NCBI GenBank assembly: GCA_963693315.1
Contig: OY856188.1
Location: 94,855,745 to 94,919,744, forward strand
Direction of reading: 5' to 3'
Length of the DNA stretch: 64,000 nt
From: Diogma glabrata
Taxonomy: Eukaryota > Arthropoda > Insecta > Diptera > Cylindrotomidae
The position numbers and the translations under genes were made by a program. This document shows, in pieces, positions 37,624 to 49,374 of the stretch. The notes under the pieces are model-generated. The model ran no database searches. It saw only the letters and a program-made list of their open reading frames with translations, and had not been told where the DNA came from. The first letter of the stretch is position 1. Each line of letters opens with the position of its first letter.

Positions 37624-39138
37624 TAGGGATGGAAAAGTCGATTCCGATTCTACTCGAGAATCGACTTTTCTGTTAAAATAATCGAATATAAAGAATCGAG
37701 TTTTAATTTTCAAAGTCGATCAAGAATCGATTCTTAGTATTCGACTTTCGAATTTAGTACTATAGTCATACACAGTTGACAGTGATTTAGTCAATCATAA
37801 GTGGTGGTGACGTGGTGTTAGACACAGTAATATTTCTGTAGATAAACTACACCAAGTCACATTTTTTTCAAAATACGTTTTTTTATACTGTTAGAGTCAG
37901 GATTCTGTTCTCTACCGAGAGGTTAATATCACTGAGTCCTAAATAGTATAGTTTTCGAGATAGAACAATTGTAAATGACACCAAGTCCAGAGCCCTTAGA
38001 GGTAAAGAACGTCAAGTGAACAAATTTTGACACCAACTCCAAATGTTTAAGAGGTAAAGAACATCAAGTGTACATAGTTCTGTTTATGACTAAATAGTGT
38101 TGTAGACGACAACAATGTATTTAGAGGTAAATACCACCAAGTCCACATAGTCAATGTGTCTAGGTTTTAACGGCTTTCTTTTAGTTTCTTAAAAAATTTA
38201 AACAATTTTAAACGTTTTTTACGTTAAACTTACATTGTATATTTTGAAGTAAAGTTTATAAAAAAGCCTTTAACATTATTTTTGGAAACACCTTTTATGT
38301 ACAATTGTCTTGGACTTGGTGCTGTATGTTTCAAGGGACTTGGAAATACTAAGATCCATCATTGTGAGGTAAAGCACACTAGGTCCTTTTTAACAAATAA
38401 CCGTTACATAATATGACGTAATTTAATTAATTATTGAGATCATGGAAATTAAAAATAAATTACAAAGTAAAAAAATTTTCGGGGTAAGGGTAGCAGTTAA
38501 TAGAGATATAACAGGGTTTGTGATTTTCAAACAGTTTTTTGGCTTTCCTGTAAAATTTTACTAATGTGACTTGGTGTCGTTTACCTCTCACCTACAGATT
38601 TATAACCTTATATTTAATATTAAAATAATTTCTTTTTAATATTAATAATTGTATTGATACACGATTATACGAAATGGCACCGAGTGCTGTGTGGATTTAT
38701 TATAAAAAAGTGAATAACGGCACAAAGGTTAAATGTCGTGAATGTGGTAAACACTTTAAATTTAACAATAGTAGCAACATCAACACCATGTGAGCGTTTA
38801 TTTTCACATACTGGTCTGATTGCAAATCAGATGCGAAGTAGACTAGCGCCTGATCATTTGAATATGCTACTATTCTTAAGATCAGTTGCAGAAAATTTGT
38901 GGTTTTCATAAAATGATTGTTTAAAATTTTTTTCAGTTTATTTTGAATAAATGTATGAAATAATATATGAAATATAAATTTGAATTTAATTCTACCAAAG
39001 CTAGTTTTTCTAACATAGAAATCGATTAAAATCGAAAAAATCGACTTTTTCGGTCGGAGAATCGATTCTTGGAATCCAAATTTATAAAATAAAAGTTGGA
39101 GTCGAGAATCGACTTTTCTATAAATCTTTCCATCCCTA
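37624..39138 (+). mobile_element. Internally deleted hAT transposon (1515 bp)
   Basis: Ends TAGGGATGGAAA and TTTCCATCCCTA form inverted repeats and are flanked by the perfect 8-bp duplication GTTGGAAG (37616-37623 and 39139-39146), both hAT hallmarks. About 120 bp at each end carry clustered AATCGA/TCGATT and GAATCGACTTTTC motifs, probable subterminal transposase-binding repeats. The interior keeps both ends of a transposase gene (38674-38911) but lacks its catalytic middle. It can move only with help from a full-length relative. Confidence 0.9.
38674..38911 (+). pseudogene. hAT transposase remnant: BED finger joined to dimerisation domain
   Basis: The frame from ATG at 38674 gives APSAVWIYYKKV, then KCRECGKHF, the start of a BED zinc finger (Cys pair at about residues 21 and 24). 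Its His ligands are lost and it stops at 38793. In another frame, from about 38776 to the stop at 38909-38911, comes ATSTPCERLFSHTGLIANQ and later RSRLAPDHLNMLLFL, the conserved C-terminal hAT dimerisation region. The junction between the two is near 38775. The ~500-residue RNase H-like catalytic part is deleted and the frames do not match, so no functional protein is made. Confidence 0.85.
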
Positions 39139-39146
39139 GTTGGAAG

Positions 39147-40560
39147 CATTTCTCACCTGTTATGTAATCGCTTATCGTTGAGTTAATTCTTTTTATATTA
39201 CCACTGGTAAAATAATTGGTTTGGTAAATGGTTTTATATGATATAGCAAAAATTGCTTTTATAACAAGGAAATTCTGAAAATGACGGTCGAATTTAAAAA
39301 CCAATTTTCTCAAGAAAGCTATTAATTTTTTTTCCTTAAATTTCATGGATTATGGTTAACCTTTTCATGAAACAACAAGATCTATTACGGAATGGTGTGT
39401 ATTGACTTTGGATATTTTCTTTAGCGCCCTTATTTGCAAGAGATGTTTAAATTTAAAGGCAACGATAAGAAGAGAAAGAAAATAGAAATATAATATTTGT
39501 TTTTGTTTAAGCTTTAAGGAACCATCAGAATTTTGGTCAGTAAATATAAACACTATTAATTTTAATCATTACATAATAATGTATTGGTAGTGTATTGACA
39601 GTGAATATGAAAAACAAAATGTTGTGTATTTTTTTATATCAAATTTTATTAAACATTCTAGATAATAAAACTATTTTAATGGTTTAAAGGTGAAAGAATG
39701 ATGACATAATAAAAAAATTTTTGTAAAATTGTTGTGCCTTCATATACTGTTTTTATTATGATTTTTGTTGTTGGGTTGCTTAAATTATTATATATTTACT
39801 TGTTTGTTTGTTAAATTATTATATATTTACTTGTTATTTAATTTTAATCGACAAATAGGAAAAATAAAGTAACAAATACAAAAAACACATTGTCACGAAT
39901 ATGATATATTAGAGTTCCCATGATTATTTTTAAAATTCAAAAACTTAAACACTGTTAATAGTATTTCTTTGGGATTTTTTTTTGTATTAAATTTCTAGAT
40001 ATTACGATGTACGAATTCATAGGATGATAGAATATTTCGTCAACATCTTAAGTCATCTTGTAATGGGAGGTTTGTCTGGCAGACCGTGCAGGTCTATCAG
40101 TCGGTCGTGCACGCAATACCCTGCTGCTAGCTCATAGAGCGAAGGTTCTTACGAGCAGCCTCTTTACAAACTGAAAAAAACATGTCCTATTTCCAATCGG
40201 AATGCAATTGTCTCAACCTCACCGTGCGGTCACATATGGCGAAATTGATTCAACAACTCTACAATTATAAATCGATGAAGTTGAGACAATCACACGAAAT
40301 ATTTATGTAAAAATAAAATATAGTTCAATTAATCTCAAATACTTAAACTTTAAAATGAAAAATTCATGATATAAGGCCAAAGGAAATATTTTTCAGAGAA
40401 ATAGTTATTATCGTTAGTCAACTACTGTTATATTGGATATAACACTTTATATTTTAAATAAACCTCATTCTGTTGTTAGGACAATGTTATCGTGTAATTG
40501 TCTCAATTACAGTGAAATTGTTTGCAAATAATTTTTCTTTGCATGAATAATCAACTGCCA
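39147..40560. other. AT-rich DNA, nothing firm
   Basis: The minus frame 39026-39346 overlaps the hAT end and is meaningless. Between 40075 and 40290 GC is higher, with GCAGGTCTATCAGTCGGTCG and inverted AATTGTCTCAAC / GTTGAGACAAT, possibly an unknown short repeat. No gene was recognised. Confidence 0.4.
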
Positions 40561-40744
40561 ACTTCGAGATAAGGTTGTCATGAACTTCAGTTTTTTTTTC
40601 AGTGCAAGAAATTTTAAAAACAAAAATAAATCGCGTGCCTCAATCATCACCTAGGCGTCTGAACGAGATGTCCGACATGCCACAACTCTCCCTATTTGTA
40701 CCAATTAACAGATTATTTTAACACAAAAATAAAAACACAAAGCC

Positions 40745-41430
40745 AAACTATACATTAAAATTTAACTAACCTTTCACCTTAAAATTGAGTTGCATTATCC
40801 CTGGTGATCCTTGTGTCTTTCTCCGCACCAGCTCCCAACTTATATTTTGGTTAAAATATTCAATTAAATTCTTGTATACTTATCCAAATCACCGCACAAA
40901 TTATATTTGGAAAACCACCCCAAGACTTGTTTGCCTTGTCTTCACTATATTTTGTTGATGTTACTTAATTTTTCCGAATAAACACTTCTCACAGATTGAA
41001 ACGCAATTGGTTAATTAATTCATTTTTTTTTGTTTCACATTACATTAATTTTCTTTATTCGGTTTTTTTTCTGTTTACAATTTTCCATATTAAAAACTTT
41101 TTTGTTATAAAAAAATAACTATAATCAATTTTTATAGACAATTTCTTTTCATTGTTATATAAATGCATAAATTTATTGAATGAACCAACTCCAAATTAGT
41201 TGGTTTTTGTATTTCATGAAATCACTACATAATTACTAATCAACAAAATTAAACAAACACAAAATAACTCTTCGTCCAAAAAAAAATAAACTAATGGTTC
41301 CATTGAACTCCATATACCCAAAACTGACTGTCCGTTCAACTCTCAACCACGAACTCCATTCGTACTCCTTGGTACCACTCCAAAAACAAACAACAACCAA
41401 CTGCTGTTTCCACTTTCCAAACCCCAACTA
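40745..41430 (-). promoter_or_regulatory. Possible promoter and 5' UTR exon of an unknown gene
   Basis: This block is less AT-rich than its surroundings. On the minus strand it contains GGACAGTCAGTTTTGG (near 41330), a TCAGTT initiator-like site. Downstream is a stretch typical of an AT-rich insect leader, ending in two candidate splice donors, AAG/GTGAAA and AAAG/GTTAGT (near 40770-40778). The matching coding exon was not found. The 63-codon frame 41236-41427 has no domain. This is an inference from composition and weak motifs only. Confidence 0.2.
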
Positions 41431-41825
41431 ACTGAATAATTAAAAACAAAACAATTGCAATTTATGAGTACGAGCAAAAAATCCGATCAGCATAAATTTT
41501 CTTTAATCGGTAAATGGTCTATTCTGCAATTATTTCTCTGGGAATTTTCATAATTATGAAAAATAATTAAAAATTAAAGTTAAAAAAAATAAGTTGATAC
41601 GTTGCTTCCGGAAGGAAATTTTAGAAGTGTTTTAAATGATTGTGTTATTACACACAATTGAGTTGAGAAGTACAGTGACTTCGAAGCTCTCTATAGTATA
41701 TTACTATAGGTAAAGAGGACGGAAATGGAAGCACAACTTACTTGGAAGATCTTGCCCGTTACACATTCTAAACAACATCCTAAGTCACGAGTGTAAAGTC
41801 ATTATTGATTGTTGTCAATCAATCC

Positions 41826-41902
41826 GAAACTTAATATCTGACTCTCTCTCTCTCTGGCGTTTACATCCCATCAAGGGATTTTGCCGTCTGTGCAATAAGC
41901 TT
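41826..41902 (-). repeat. 3' tail of the RTE-like element
   Basis: After the stop codon the minus strand has about 55 bases of untranslated sequence (GACGGCAAAATCCCTTGATG within it) ending in an AGAGAGAGAGAGAG run. A very short 3' UTR with a simple-repeat tail is usual for RTE-group elements. Confidence 0.55.
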
Positions 41903-43987
41903 TTAATCATCTCGTTCCATGACCAGTTGACCCCAGTTTCGACATCCTATACCACGAAGGTCTTGGATGATGTCATCACGCCAGCGTTGTCTAGGTCTTC
42001 CTCTTCGACGAACACCAGCTGGTTGTTGTTGGGACGCTTTTTTTATCATTCTATCTAATGGAGCCCTTTCTACATGACCAAACCGTCTGATCCGATTAGA
42101 TTTAATGAATCCGATTACATCGCAGCCTCCAAGAAGCTGTCTGATTTCGTGATTCATTCGGATTCTATACTGATTTTCAGCAACTTTACATGGACCATAA
42201 ATTGTTCGTATGACCTTCCTCTCGAATGTTGATAAAATTCTACAATCGGAGGAAGTCAGTGTCCAGCTTTCACTTCCAAATGTGAGCACAGGTCGAATTA
42301 ATGCTTTGTAAAGTGTGAGTTTACACGACCGCGAAAGATGTTTTGATCGCAGAAGTTTTGAGTATGCGTAGAAAACTCTGTATGCGGCAGAGACACGGGC
42401 TTTGATATCTGCCTGCATGTCATTTGACGATGTTATTACAAACCCGAGGTATTTGAAGTTTTCCACGCGTTCCACTTCGTAGTCGCCAGTATCCAGATTT
42501 CCGGGAGGTATGTTCTTAGATGTTGTTAACACTTTAGTTTTGCCGGTGTTGATGCATAATCCAAGTCGTTTAGCATTTCTTTCAAGCTGAGAGAGACTAT
42601 CTTCAATATCGCTCGTTCTACGTCCGAGAAGCACAATATCATCTGCGTAGCCAAGAACTTGACTAGATTTATTATATATGCAGTTTTGCGTCTCAATTCG
42701 GCTTTTTCTTATCGCGTACTCCAGCGCCAAATTAAACAGTACAGGCGCGAGTTCATCACCTTGTCCAACACCTGATGTTATATCGAAAGGATCAGAAACT
42801 GACCCTTCGATTACTATTCTACAATTTGATCCCGATGTTGTGAGTTTGCACAGAGAAACAAGTTTCTCTGGGATACCAAGGCATATGAGTGCGGACCAGA
42901 GGTTGTCGCGGATGATACTATCATATGCTTGCCTGAAATCAACGTAGAGCTGGTGAATGCTGATGTTGTACTCCCAACATTTTTCCAGAATCATCCTTAA
43001 TGTAAAACATTGATCTGTGGTTGAGCGGTTGGGACGAAAACCACACTGATAGTCACCGATGATAGATTCGGCGAACGGGATGAGTCGAGCAAGTACGACA
43101 TTAGCTAGTATTTTATATGCTGTGTTTAACAGTGCGATGCCACGATAATTCGCACACTTTAGACGGTCACCTTTCTTATGTAGCGGAACAATGAGAGCTG
43201 TTTTCCATTCAGCAGGTAGTTCTTCTTGGTCCCAGATTGCAAGAATCAGATCGTATATACGTGAGACCAGAGCTGCTCCTCCATTTTTCAAAAATTCTGC
43301 GGGAATTCCATCGAAACCTGGTGATTTGCCATTTTTCAGTTTTTTAATTGCAGCTTTCACTTCCTCTATTGCTGGGTAAGGGACAAAAATCTCTTCAGTT
43401 GATGGAGCAATTGCTCGAATAGGATGAACTTTATTCGTCCTATTCAATAGGTCTTGAAAGTGGGACCGCCACACTGCCAGCACATCACGTTCACTTGTTG
43501 TAAGTTCATTATTTTCATTTTTGATGGCTGTAGATCTTAGGTGGAAATCTTTTGTCAGATTCCGTGCATTGGCAAAGCACTCTTTTGAATTTCCGCTGGC
43601 CGCATGTTGGTTGATGTCTTCAATGCAGCTCTTCATGTGTTCGCGTTTCTTTTTACGTAGAAGTTTTGCTGAGGCTTTCCTGGCGCATAGATAATCAGCT
43701 TGGGAGCTTCGGATGTTCCTTGTTAACCATTTTTCTCGCAGTTTTTGTTTATGTTCAACGGATTGGCGGCACTCGTCGTCGAACCATTCGTTGTGTGATT
43801 TCGGTGGCCGCTTTCCGACTGTAATTTGTGCTGCGGCTATAATGGTTGATTGAAGCGTTTGCCATTCTTCTTGTATGTTTAATGGCATCTCAGAAGAGAT
43901 GTCATGCTCTTCTATGATTTGTGTTATTATTTCCTGATATCTGTTCAGCGTTTCCGGATGTATAAATGCATCGACGTTCCAGCGCAC
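41903..43987 (-). CDS. RTE-like non-LTR retrotransposon reverse transcriptase, 5'-truncated
   Basis: An uninterrupted frame of 694 codons. RT motifs in order: KSPGFDGIP (221-229), NYRGIALL (280-287), GFRPNRST (316-323), LYVDFRQAYDS with catalytic D350, GVGQGDELAP (406-415) and YADD (447-450) with D449 and D450. The C-terminal part has RRFGHVER (634-641) and GRPRQRWRDD (663-672), the ending usual in RTE-type polyproteins. The frame continues upstream of the Met to about 44005, where element sequence gives way to the ~57-bp repeat. The apurinic endonuclease domain is therefore missing by 5' truncation, as happens in target-primed reverse transcription. No stops or frameshifts suggest a young insertion. 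RTE rather than another clade is my best reading, not a tree result. Confidence 0.85.
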   Translation of the reverse strand: MRWNVDAFIHPETLNRYQEIITQIIEEHDISSEMPLNIQEEWQTLQSTIIAAAQITVGKRPPKSHNEWFDDECRQSVEHKQKLREKWLTRNIRSSQADYLCARKASAKLLRKKKREHMKSCIEDINQHAASGNSKECFANARNLTKDFHLRSTAIKNENNELTTSERDVLAVWRSHFQDLLNRTNKVHPIRAIAPSTEEIFVPYPAIEEVKAAIKKLKNGKSPGFDGIPAEFLKNGGAALVSRIYDLILAIWDQEELPAEWKTALIVPLHKKGDRLKCANYRGIALLNTAYKILANVVLARLIPFAESIIGDYQCGFRPNRSTTDQCFTLRMILEKCWEYNISIHQLYVDFRQAYDSIIRDNLWSALICLGIPEKLVSLCKLTTSGSNCRIVIEGSVSDPFDITSGVGQGDELAPVLFNLALEYAIRKSRIETQNCIYNKSSQVLGYADDIVLLGRRTSDIEDSLSQLERNAKRLGLCINTGKTKVLTTSKNIPPGNLDTGDYEVERVENFKYLGFVITSSNDMQADIKARVSAAYRVFYAYSKLLRSKHLSRSCKLTLYKALIRPVLTFGSESWTLTSSDCRILSTFERKVIRTIYGPCKVAENQYRIRMNHEIRQLLGGCDVIGFIKSNRIRRFGHVERAPLDRMIKKASQQQPAGVRRRGRPRQRWRDDIIQDLRGIGCRNWGQLVMERDD

Positions 43988-44004
43988 GGCCTTTTTTGCT
44001 TTTT

Positions 44005-45380
44005 CGCTTTAAAATCACAAATTCATATTTCTTTCAAAATTCCGAAAATATTGTTAAAATAAAAATAATATCAAACTTTTTTCAAAATTCTAAAAATATT
44101 CCTTAATAATTCCCTAATTATTACAAAATCAAAGATTAAAATTTTTTTCAAAAATTCTAAAAATATTGCAAAAATTATAACAAAATCAAAAATTGAAACT
44201 TTTTTCAAAATTCCAAAATTAGAATAAAATCAAATATTTAAACTTCTTCTAAATTCCAATAATATTCCAAAAATTCTTAAAAATTCAAACTTTTTCCAAA
44301 ATTCTAAAAATATTGCAAAAATTATTACAAAATCAAAAATTGAAACTTTTTTCAAAATTCCAAAAATTATAATAAAATCAAAAATTTAAAATTTTTCAAA
44401 ATTCTAAAATATTCCAAAAATTCTTACAAAATCAAATATTGAAACTTTTTTCAAAATTCTAAAAATATACATAAAATTCAAAAATTCTGTTTTTTTTCAT
44501 AATTCTAAAAATATTGCGAAAATTATAACAAAATCAAAAGATAAAACTTTTTTCAAAATTCCAAAAATTAGCATAAAATCAAATACTAAAACTTTTTCTA
44601 GATTCCAATAATATTCCAAAAATTCTTAAAAATTCAAACTTTTTTCAAAATTCTAAACATATTGCAAAAATTATTACAAAATCAAAAATTGAAACTTTTT
44701 TCAAAATTCCAAAAATTATAATAAAATCAAAAATTTAAAATTTTTCAAAATTTTAAAAATATTCCAAAAATTCTTACAAAATCAAAAATTGTAATTTTTT
44801 TCAAAATTCTTAAAAATAAATAAAATTCAAAAATTTTATTTTTTCCGAAATTCTAAAAATATTGCAAAAATTAAAACAAAATCAAAAATTAAAACTTTTT
44901 ATAAAATTCCAAAAATATTTCAAAAACTATAACAAATTCAAAAATTTCCATGTCCATGTTCAATTACATTTACGTCATAAAAACAACCAAATTTTTTTTT
45001 CCAAAAAATTGACTAAAAAATAAATGAAATCGTTTTTTGACATACTTGACATTATTTTTTTGACAAACTTATAATGCCATATTTCTCTATAATAATAATA
45101 AAATTTCATGTCATACAAATAAATAATTTAATTTTTTCCAAAAAATGGGTAATAAAATAAATCAAAATCTTTCTTTTGACACACTTGACAACATTTTTTT
45201 GACAAACTTATAATGCCATAATTCTCAATAATAATAATAAAATTTATGTTATTCATACAAATAGTTAATTTTATTTTTTTTCCAAAAAATGGTAAAAAAT
45301 AAATAAAAATCTTTCTCTTGACACACTTGACAACATTTTTTTGATAAACTTCTAATGCAATAATCTAGTTTTTGATCTCG
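44005..45380. repeat. ~57-bp A-rich repeat array, inverted copy of 26755-27725
   Basis: Units read AAAATTCTAAAAATATTGCA, AAAATTATAACAAAATC, AAAAATTGAAACTTTTTTC. A larger period of about 360 bp is visible: 44212-44330 matches 44570-44690, including TTCCAATAATATTCC. From about 44940 the border with CATGTCCATGTTCAATTAC mirrors 26770-26805. Three further units follow, each with CAAAAAAT..CTTGACA..TTTTTTTGACAAACTTATAAT (45000-45360). Confidence 0.85.
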
Positions 45381-45479
45381 CATACCCACCATTAAGATTT
45401 CTCAAAATTCAATGTTCCTACTCGGAATCACTTAAAATGATGCTTGTGGATGCATACTTTTTTTTGTATAACGTAAAAT

Positions 45480-46390
45480 GGCTTACCTCTGTTCAGCTGG
45501 CCACGACGCAAAAATTAAAGAAGTTTTAGCTCAGAATTAGGAGCTATTAAGAGCCAAGAATAAAATTTTGAGCTTGACCTAATAAGCAGAAATCTTCATT
45601 TGAAAATGAGGGGACTAAGTGAACGTTCACTTAGCCCTCCACACCTTAAAAATAATTCTAGAGGATCGGGAATAGGCACATAGTTAGGAGCTATTTAGGA
45701 GCTCTTAAGGCTGTATACTTTTGATTTTGGAGCTCCACCTTTATTCTTAAAACAACCCCAAAACTAGTATGGCCCCCACCATACAAAAATCAAAAGTATT
45801 ATTTCTCAGAATTAGAAGCTATTTAGGAGCTTACAGACCACGCAATTATAAAATTTTGAGCTCACCCCGAACGTTCACTCAGTCCTCCTTACCTTAAAAT
45901 AACTGCAGAGGGTCGTGAATAGACTCATAATAAGGAACTATTTAGAAGCTCTTAAGGCTGTATACTTTTGATTTTCAAGCTCCACCCCTATTCATGAAAC
46001 AACCCCAAAACTAGTGGGCAAGCGAAGATAACACATAAAAAATGCCATAAAATAAAAAATTTCTTCTTTGAATGAAACAAAAATAAAGTTCTTGAATTAA
46101 ACAAAAATAAAAACAAGCAACTGTTTATTTCAGAGTTGCAACCCTTTAGCTGGAAACCACCCTTTGAATCAAACACGCATGCGGAAACTAGTTAAAGCAT
46201 GGAGATACGGATCGTTTTATGTCGGTAAACGATTTTGCGATTTAGGAGCTTACTAAATATGCCAATCTATATTTCTGATTTGGAACCCTTTAGAAAGTGC
46301 CTCCTGTATCATAAACGCATGAGGGAGCTATGTTAACGCATAGAGAAAAGGATCTTTTTATGTCGGTGAATGATCTTCAGATTTAGGAGC
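45480..46390. repeat. Left outer arm of a nested palindrome
   Basis: Contains TTAAGGCTGTATACTTTTGA twice, GATAACACATAAAAAATGCC and CAACTGTTTATTTCAGAGTT. All occur as reverse complements in 49375-50015. Two ~145-bp tandem units (starting near 46138 and 46282) each have ACCCTTTAG..GATTTAGGAGCT. Minor frames such as 45988-46176 are not genes. Confidence 0.75.
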
Positions 46391-47176
46391 TACACTCAGA
46401 GAATTCTGTTATTAAAAACTATCAAAATAGCCATTAGATTAATAATTTGGTGATTATTATACAGCTAATCACAACTTGTGATTATTTTCACTAATTTCGT
46501 AATAACAGCCATTATTAAACTAATATTATTTGTTCGTAATATTTACTAACAAAAAAAATTTAAATTTTAAATCTAAAAACGATAGCTTTTATATTTATAA
46601 AAATTCTTATTGAAATAATAACATAATGGATTACATTTATATTAGGTATCCATTGGATAAATGACATATATTATTATAATAATAAAGTTGTTTTTAAAAT
46701 AATATTAGGTTATCAGATTAATAATACAATCTAATTAGATTAATAATTGGTTCTTGTTAAATTAATAATAAGATGTTATTAAATTAATAATGAAACTTAT
46801 TAAATTAATAATGGAACTTATATTTTACACTTTTTAAATAAAAGAGAGCATAAATTTTTTATTAACGATTTTATTTATATCAATTATTTTCATTTAATTT
46901 TAAAGTATCTATATTTCACAGTTTTAATTTTAAAATAATTCATAATTTTGTTTTAAAGTATTTTTAAATTTCAAAGTGACAAAAATTAAAAGAACAAAAG
47001 GAGTCTATGTGCGTATATAAAATAAAAAATATAGTAATATTTATTATATTTTACTATATTTTTTATTAATTAAAAAATAAATTTACATAGCTAAACTAAT
47101 AATATATATTATTGATTTGAATTTAACAAATCAATCAACAAATTGACCGAATAATGTGCTCTTTCTTTATCGCCTT

Positions 47177-47443
47177 TCAATGTATAAAAATACTTTTGGA
47201 TAAAATTCCAAAATTGGTTGCTGATTGCGGATATTTTAAGTTGAATATATAAAATATTTTGAAGCACACATCAATTGCTTTCCATGTTGTATAAACTTCA
47301 TACCGTAAATTATCAAAGCATACTATTACTGGCTTTGTTATAGATCCAGTAATTAACAAAAGAGGCTGAATAGGTAATTTTTGATCCAAATACTTTTGTA
47401 ACATCTCTTCATCATTTTGAACAGTTTCGCCTATAATGGCCAA
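47177..47443 (-). pseudogene. Fragment of an unassigned transposon-associated protein
   Basis: An 88-codon frame with PVIVCFDNLRYEV, KAIDVCFKIFYIFNLKYP and, after a +1 frameshift near 47220, FWNFIQKYFYTLK. The pattern of a central aromatic, Cys-containing helix followed by W-x-FIQ-x-Y resembles multi-copy uncharacterised proteins in insect genomes that I associate with DNA transposons. I cannot name the family. Its place inside the 2980-bp TIR element suggests it is what remains of that element's protein. Confidence 0.35.
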
Positions 47444-47631
47444 ACTGTTTTGAGAATATCGAACAGTGTATTTCTTATAAATTTTATGCTATAAAGTTTT
47501 GTTGGTTTGACGGAGTATCTTGTGCAGTATATACATAGTTGATAGCAGAATATCATCTAAATAATATAAAACAGAAAAATAATATCTTATTACAGAATCT
47601 AACATTGCATATTTGTTTAATTGTTTGTTTG

Positions 47632-48455
47632 TTAGTATATTTCAATAACATTTTAATTATAATTATAATAATATACATATAATAATTATAATTAATTATA
47701 ATAATATTCCTTTTAAAATTTTCAGATAGTCTTTTATTTTAAAGCAATGTTTAGTCCATTAACTTTGTCGCCTGAGAGTATGGGGTAGTATGCGTCAAAT
47801 CCGGTAGTTCTGATTTTGTACAGACTTATTTGTGATGTTGGTCTAATGAATAATCCAAGCTTGTGACCTCGAGCGCCGAACGCAACTTTGTCAAAAATCG
47901 AAAAAACAACGAAAAAATCGTAATTTTTTAAATTTTGGCCATTATAACCCTAAAGGACTAGTTTTTAGAAAAAACTTTTTTTTGGACATTCTTAAAGTAG
48001 ACTAAATTTGCTACAATATGATACTAGAATTGTCTCTGTAAACCCAATAGTTTCTGAGATTAAGCTTTTCAAAGTTTATCATTTTTTTCGAACTTCAATT
48101 GCAATTTTTTGCAATTCTGTCGTTCTGAATGAATTTTCGAGTGACGTCTAAATATTGCAAAAAATTGCGAAATTTCGCTGTTTCTTCGATTTTTAACAAA
48201 GTTGCGTTCGGCGCTCGAGCTCACAAACTTGGATTATTCATTAGACCAACATCACAAATAAGTCTGTACAAAATCAGAACTACCGGATTTGACGCATACT
48301 ACCCCATACTCTCAGGCGACAAAGTTACTGGACTAAACATTGCTTTAAAATAAAGGACTATCTGAAAATTTTAAAAGGAATATTATTATAATTAATTATA
48401 ATAATTATATGTATATTATTATAATTATAATTAAAATGTTATTGAAATATACTAA
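47632..48455. mobile_element. Inner foldback element with ~300-bp arms
   Basis: The left arm (47632 to about 47935) and right arm (about 48155-48455) are nearly perfect reverse complements, sharing among others GACGCATACTACCCCATACT, GTTGCGTTCGGCGCTCGAG and runs of ATTATAATTA at the outer ends. A ~220-bp loop separates them. The frame at 48129-48353 is only an arm read through and has no domain. Confidence 0.85.
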
Positions 48456-49374
48456 TATTGAATTATTAATAACCAGTTTATACCCAAGCGGTAATTTAAA
48501 TTGCTTCCATTTGGTTAAAATTTCCGAAGTTGATTTTAATCTTGAAATGTCGCTGAGTCTCAGTTGTTTAGTCCTGTTCCATGCAGACTCAGTTGTAGCC
48601 TAACTACTCTGTTCTTCGAACAAAATTTCTACATGTTCTGATGAATCTGCTTCAGGAACTGAAAAACCAATTTTTTTTTAACACAGAATAGACAGAACAA
48701 AAATTTACAAAGTTTCACATACCAAACGTATGAATTCATTTACTTGTCAACTATTTGTTTTTGTTTTAAATCTTAAAATTTCTTATAGTTTAATAAAAGA
48801 ATCTTATACTTTTTCAATTTTCTTAACAACACTTTTAACTTTTCACAAAACTTTTAAATATTTTTTAAAGTTGTTTATTCAGCGTCTGGATATAAACTGT
48901 GATTCTTACCAATATTTTATTAATCGTTATTAAAAATAATAACCTAAAGCTAGATTAATGTATACTATTATTAATCTAATAACCTACGTTTTGAAAGTAA
49001 AAACGTCGATGATTAATCTAATAAAATTATTAAAATTATCTACATAAGGTTATTAAAATTAACTACAAAAATAATAATTTATGTTTTTATTTTAATAGCT
49101 CTACGTTAATCACATAATTTTTTATTTGATTGTCTGAATTCATCATTTTAATAAGAATTGGTTATTAATTTAATCAACCGTTGTGATTTTTTTAATAATA
49201 TTGACCGTATTTTTATTTTGATAAACATTTTTATTAAGATAATAACAAAAAGTATTAATCGAACGAATGTGGCAATTACTTTAATAAAAAACGTTATTAG
49301 ATTGATAAAATAGCTTATAACACATTTTTAAAACGGGCCGTTATTAAATTTACTAACAAAATTCTCTGGGTGTA

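Larger units (their letters stand above)
46393..49372. mobile_element. TIR element of 2980 bp with TA target duplication
   Basis: The left end CACTCAGAGAATTCTGTTA and right end (inverted) CACCCAGAGAATTTTGTTA match except at two bases and are flanked by TA on both sides (46391-46392, 49373-49374). The host sequence without the insert can be seen nearby: 46241-46263 reads GATTTAGGAGCTTACTAAAT, which fits the two flanks joined at one TA, with one base of difference. The interior is A/T-rich with many ATTATTAA motifs, a small minus-strand frame (47177-47443) and an inner foldback (47632-48455). Confidence 0.75.

Noticed and set aside
39026..39346. 106-codon minus frame across the hAT right end
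   Set aside because: It overlaps the subterminal repeats and the target duplication and has no domain; it is a shadow frame.
42678..43379. Plus-strand frames of 89 and 62 codons
   Set aside because: Antisense shadows of the RTE-like reverse transcriptase on the minus strand.
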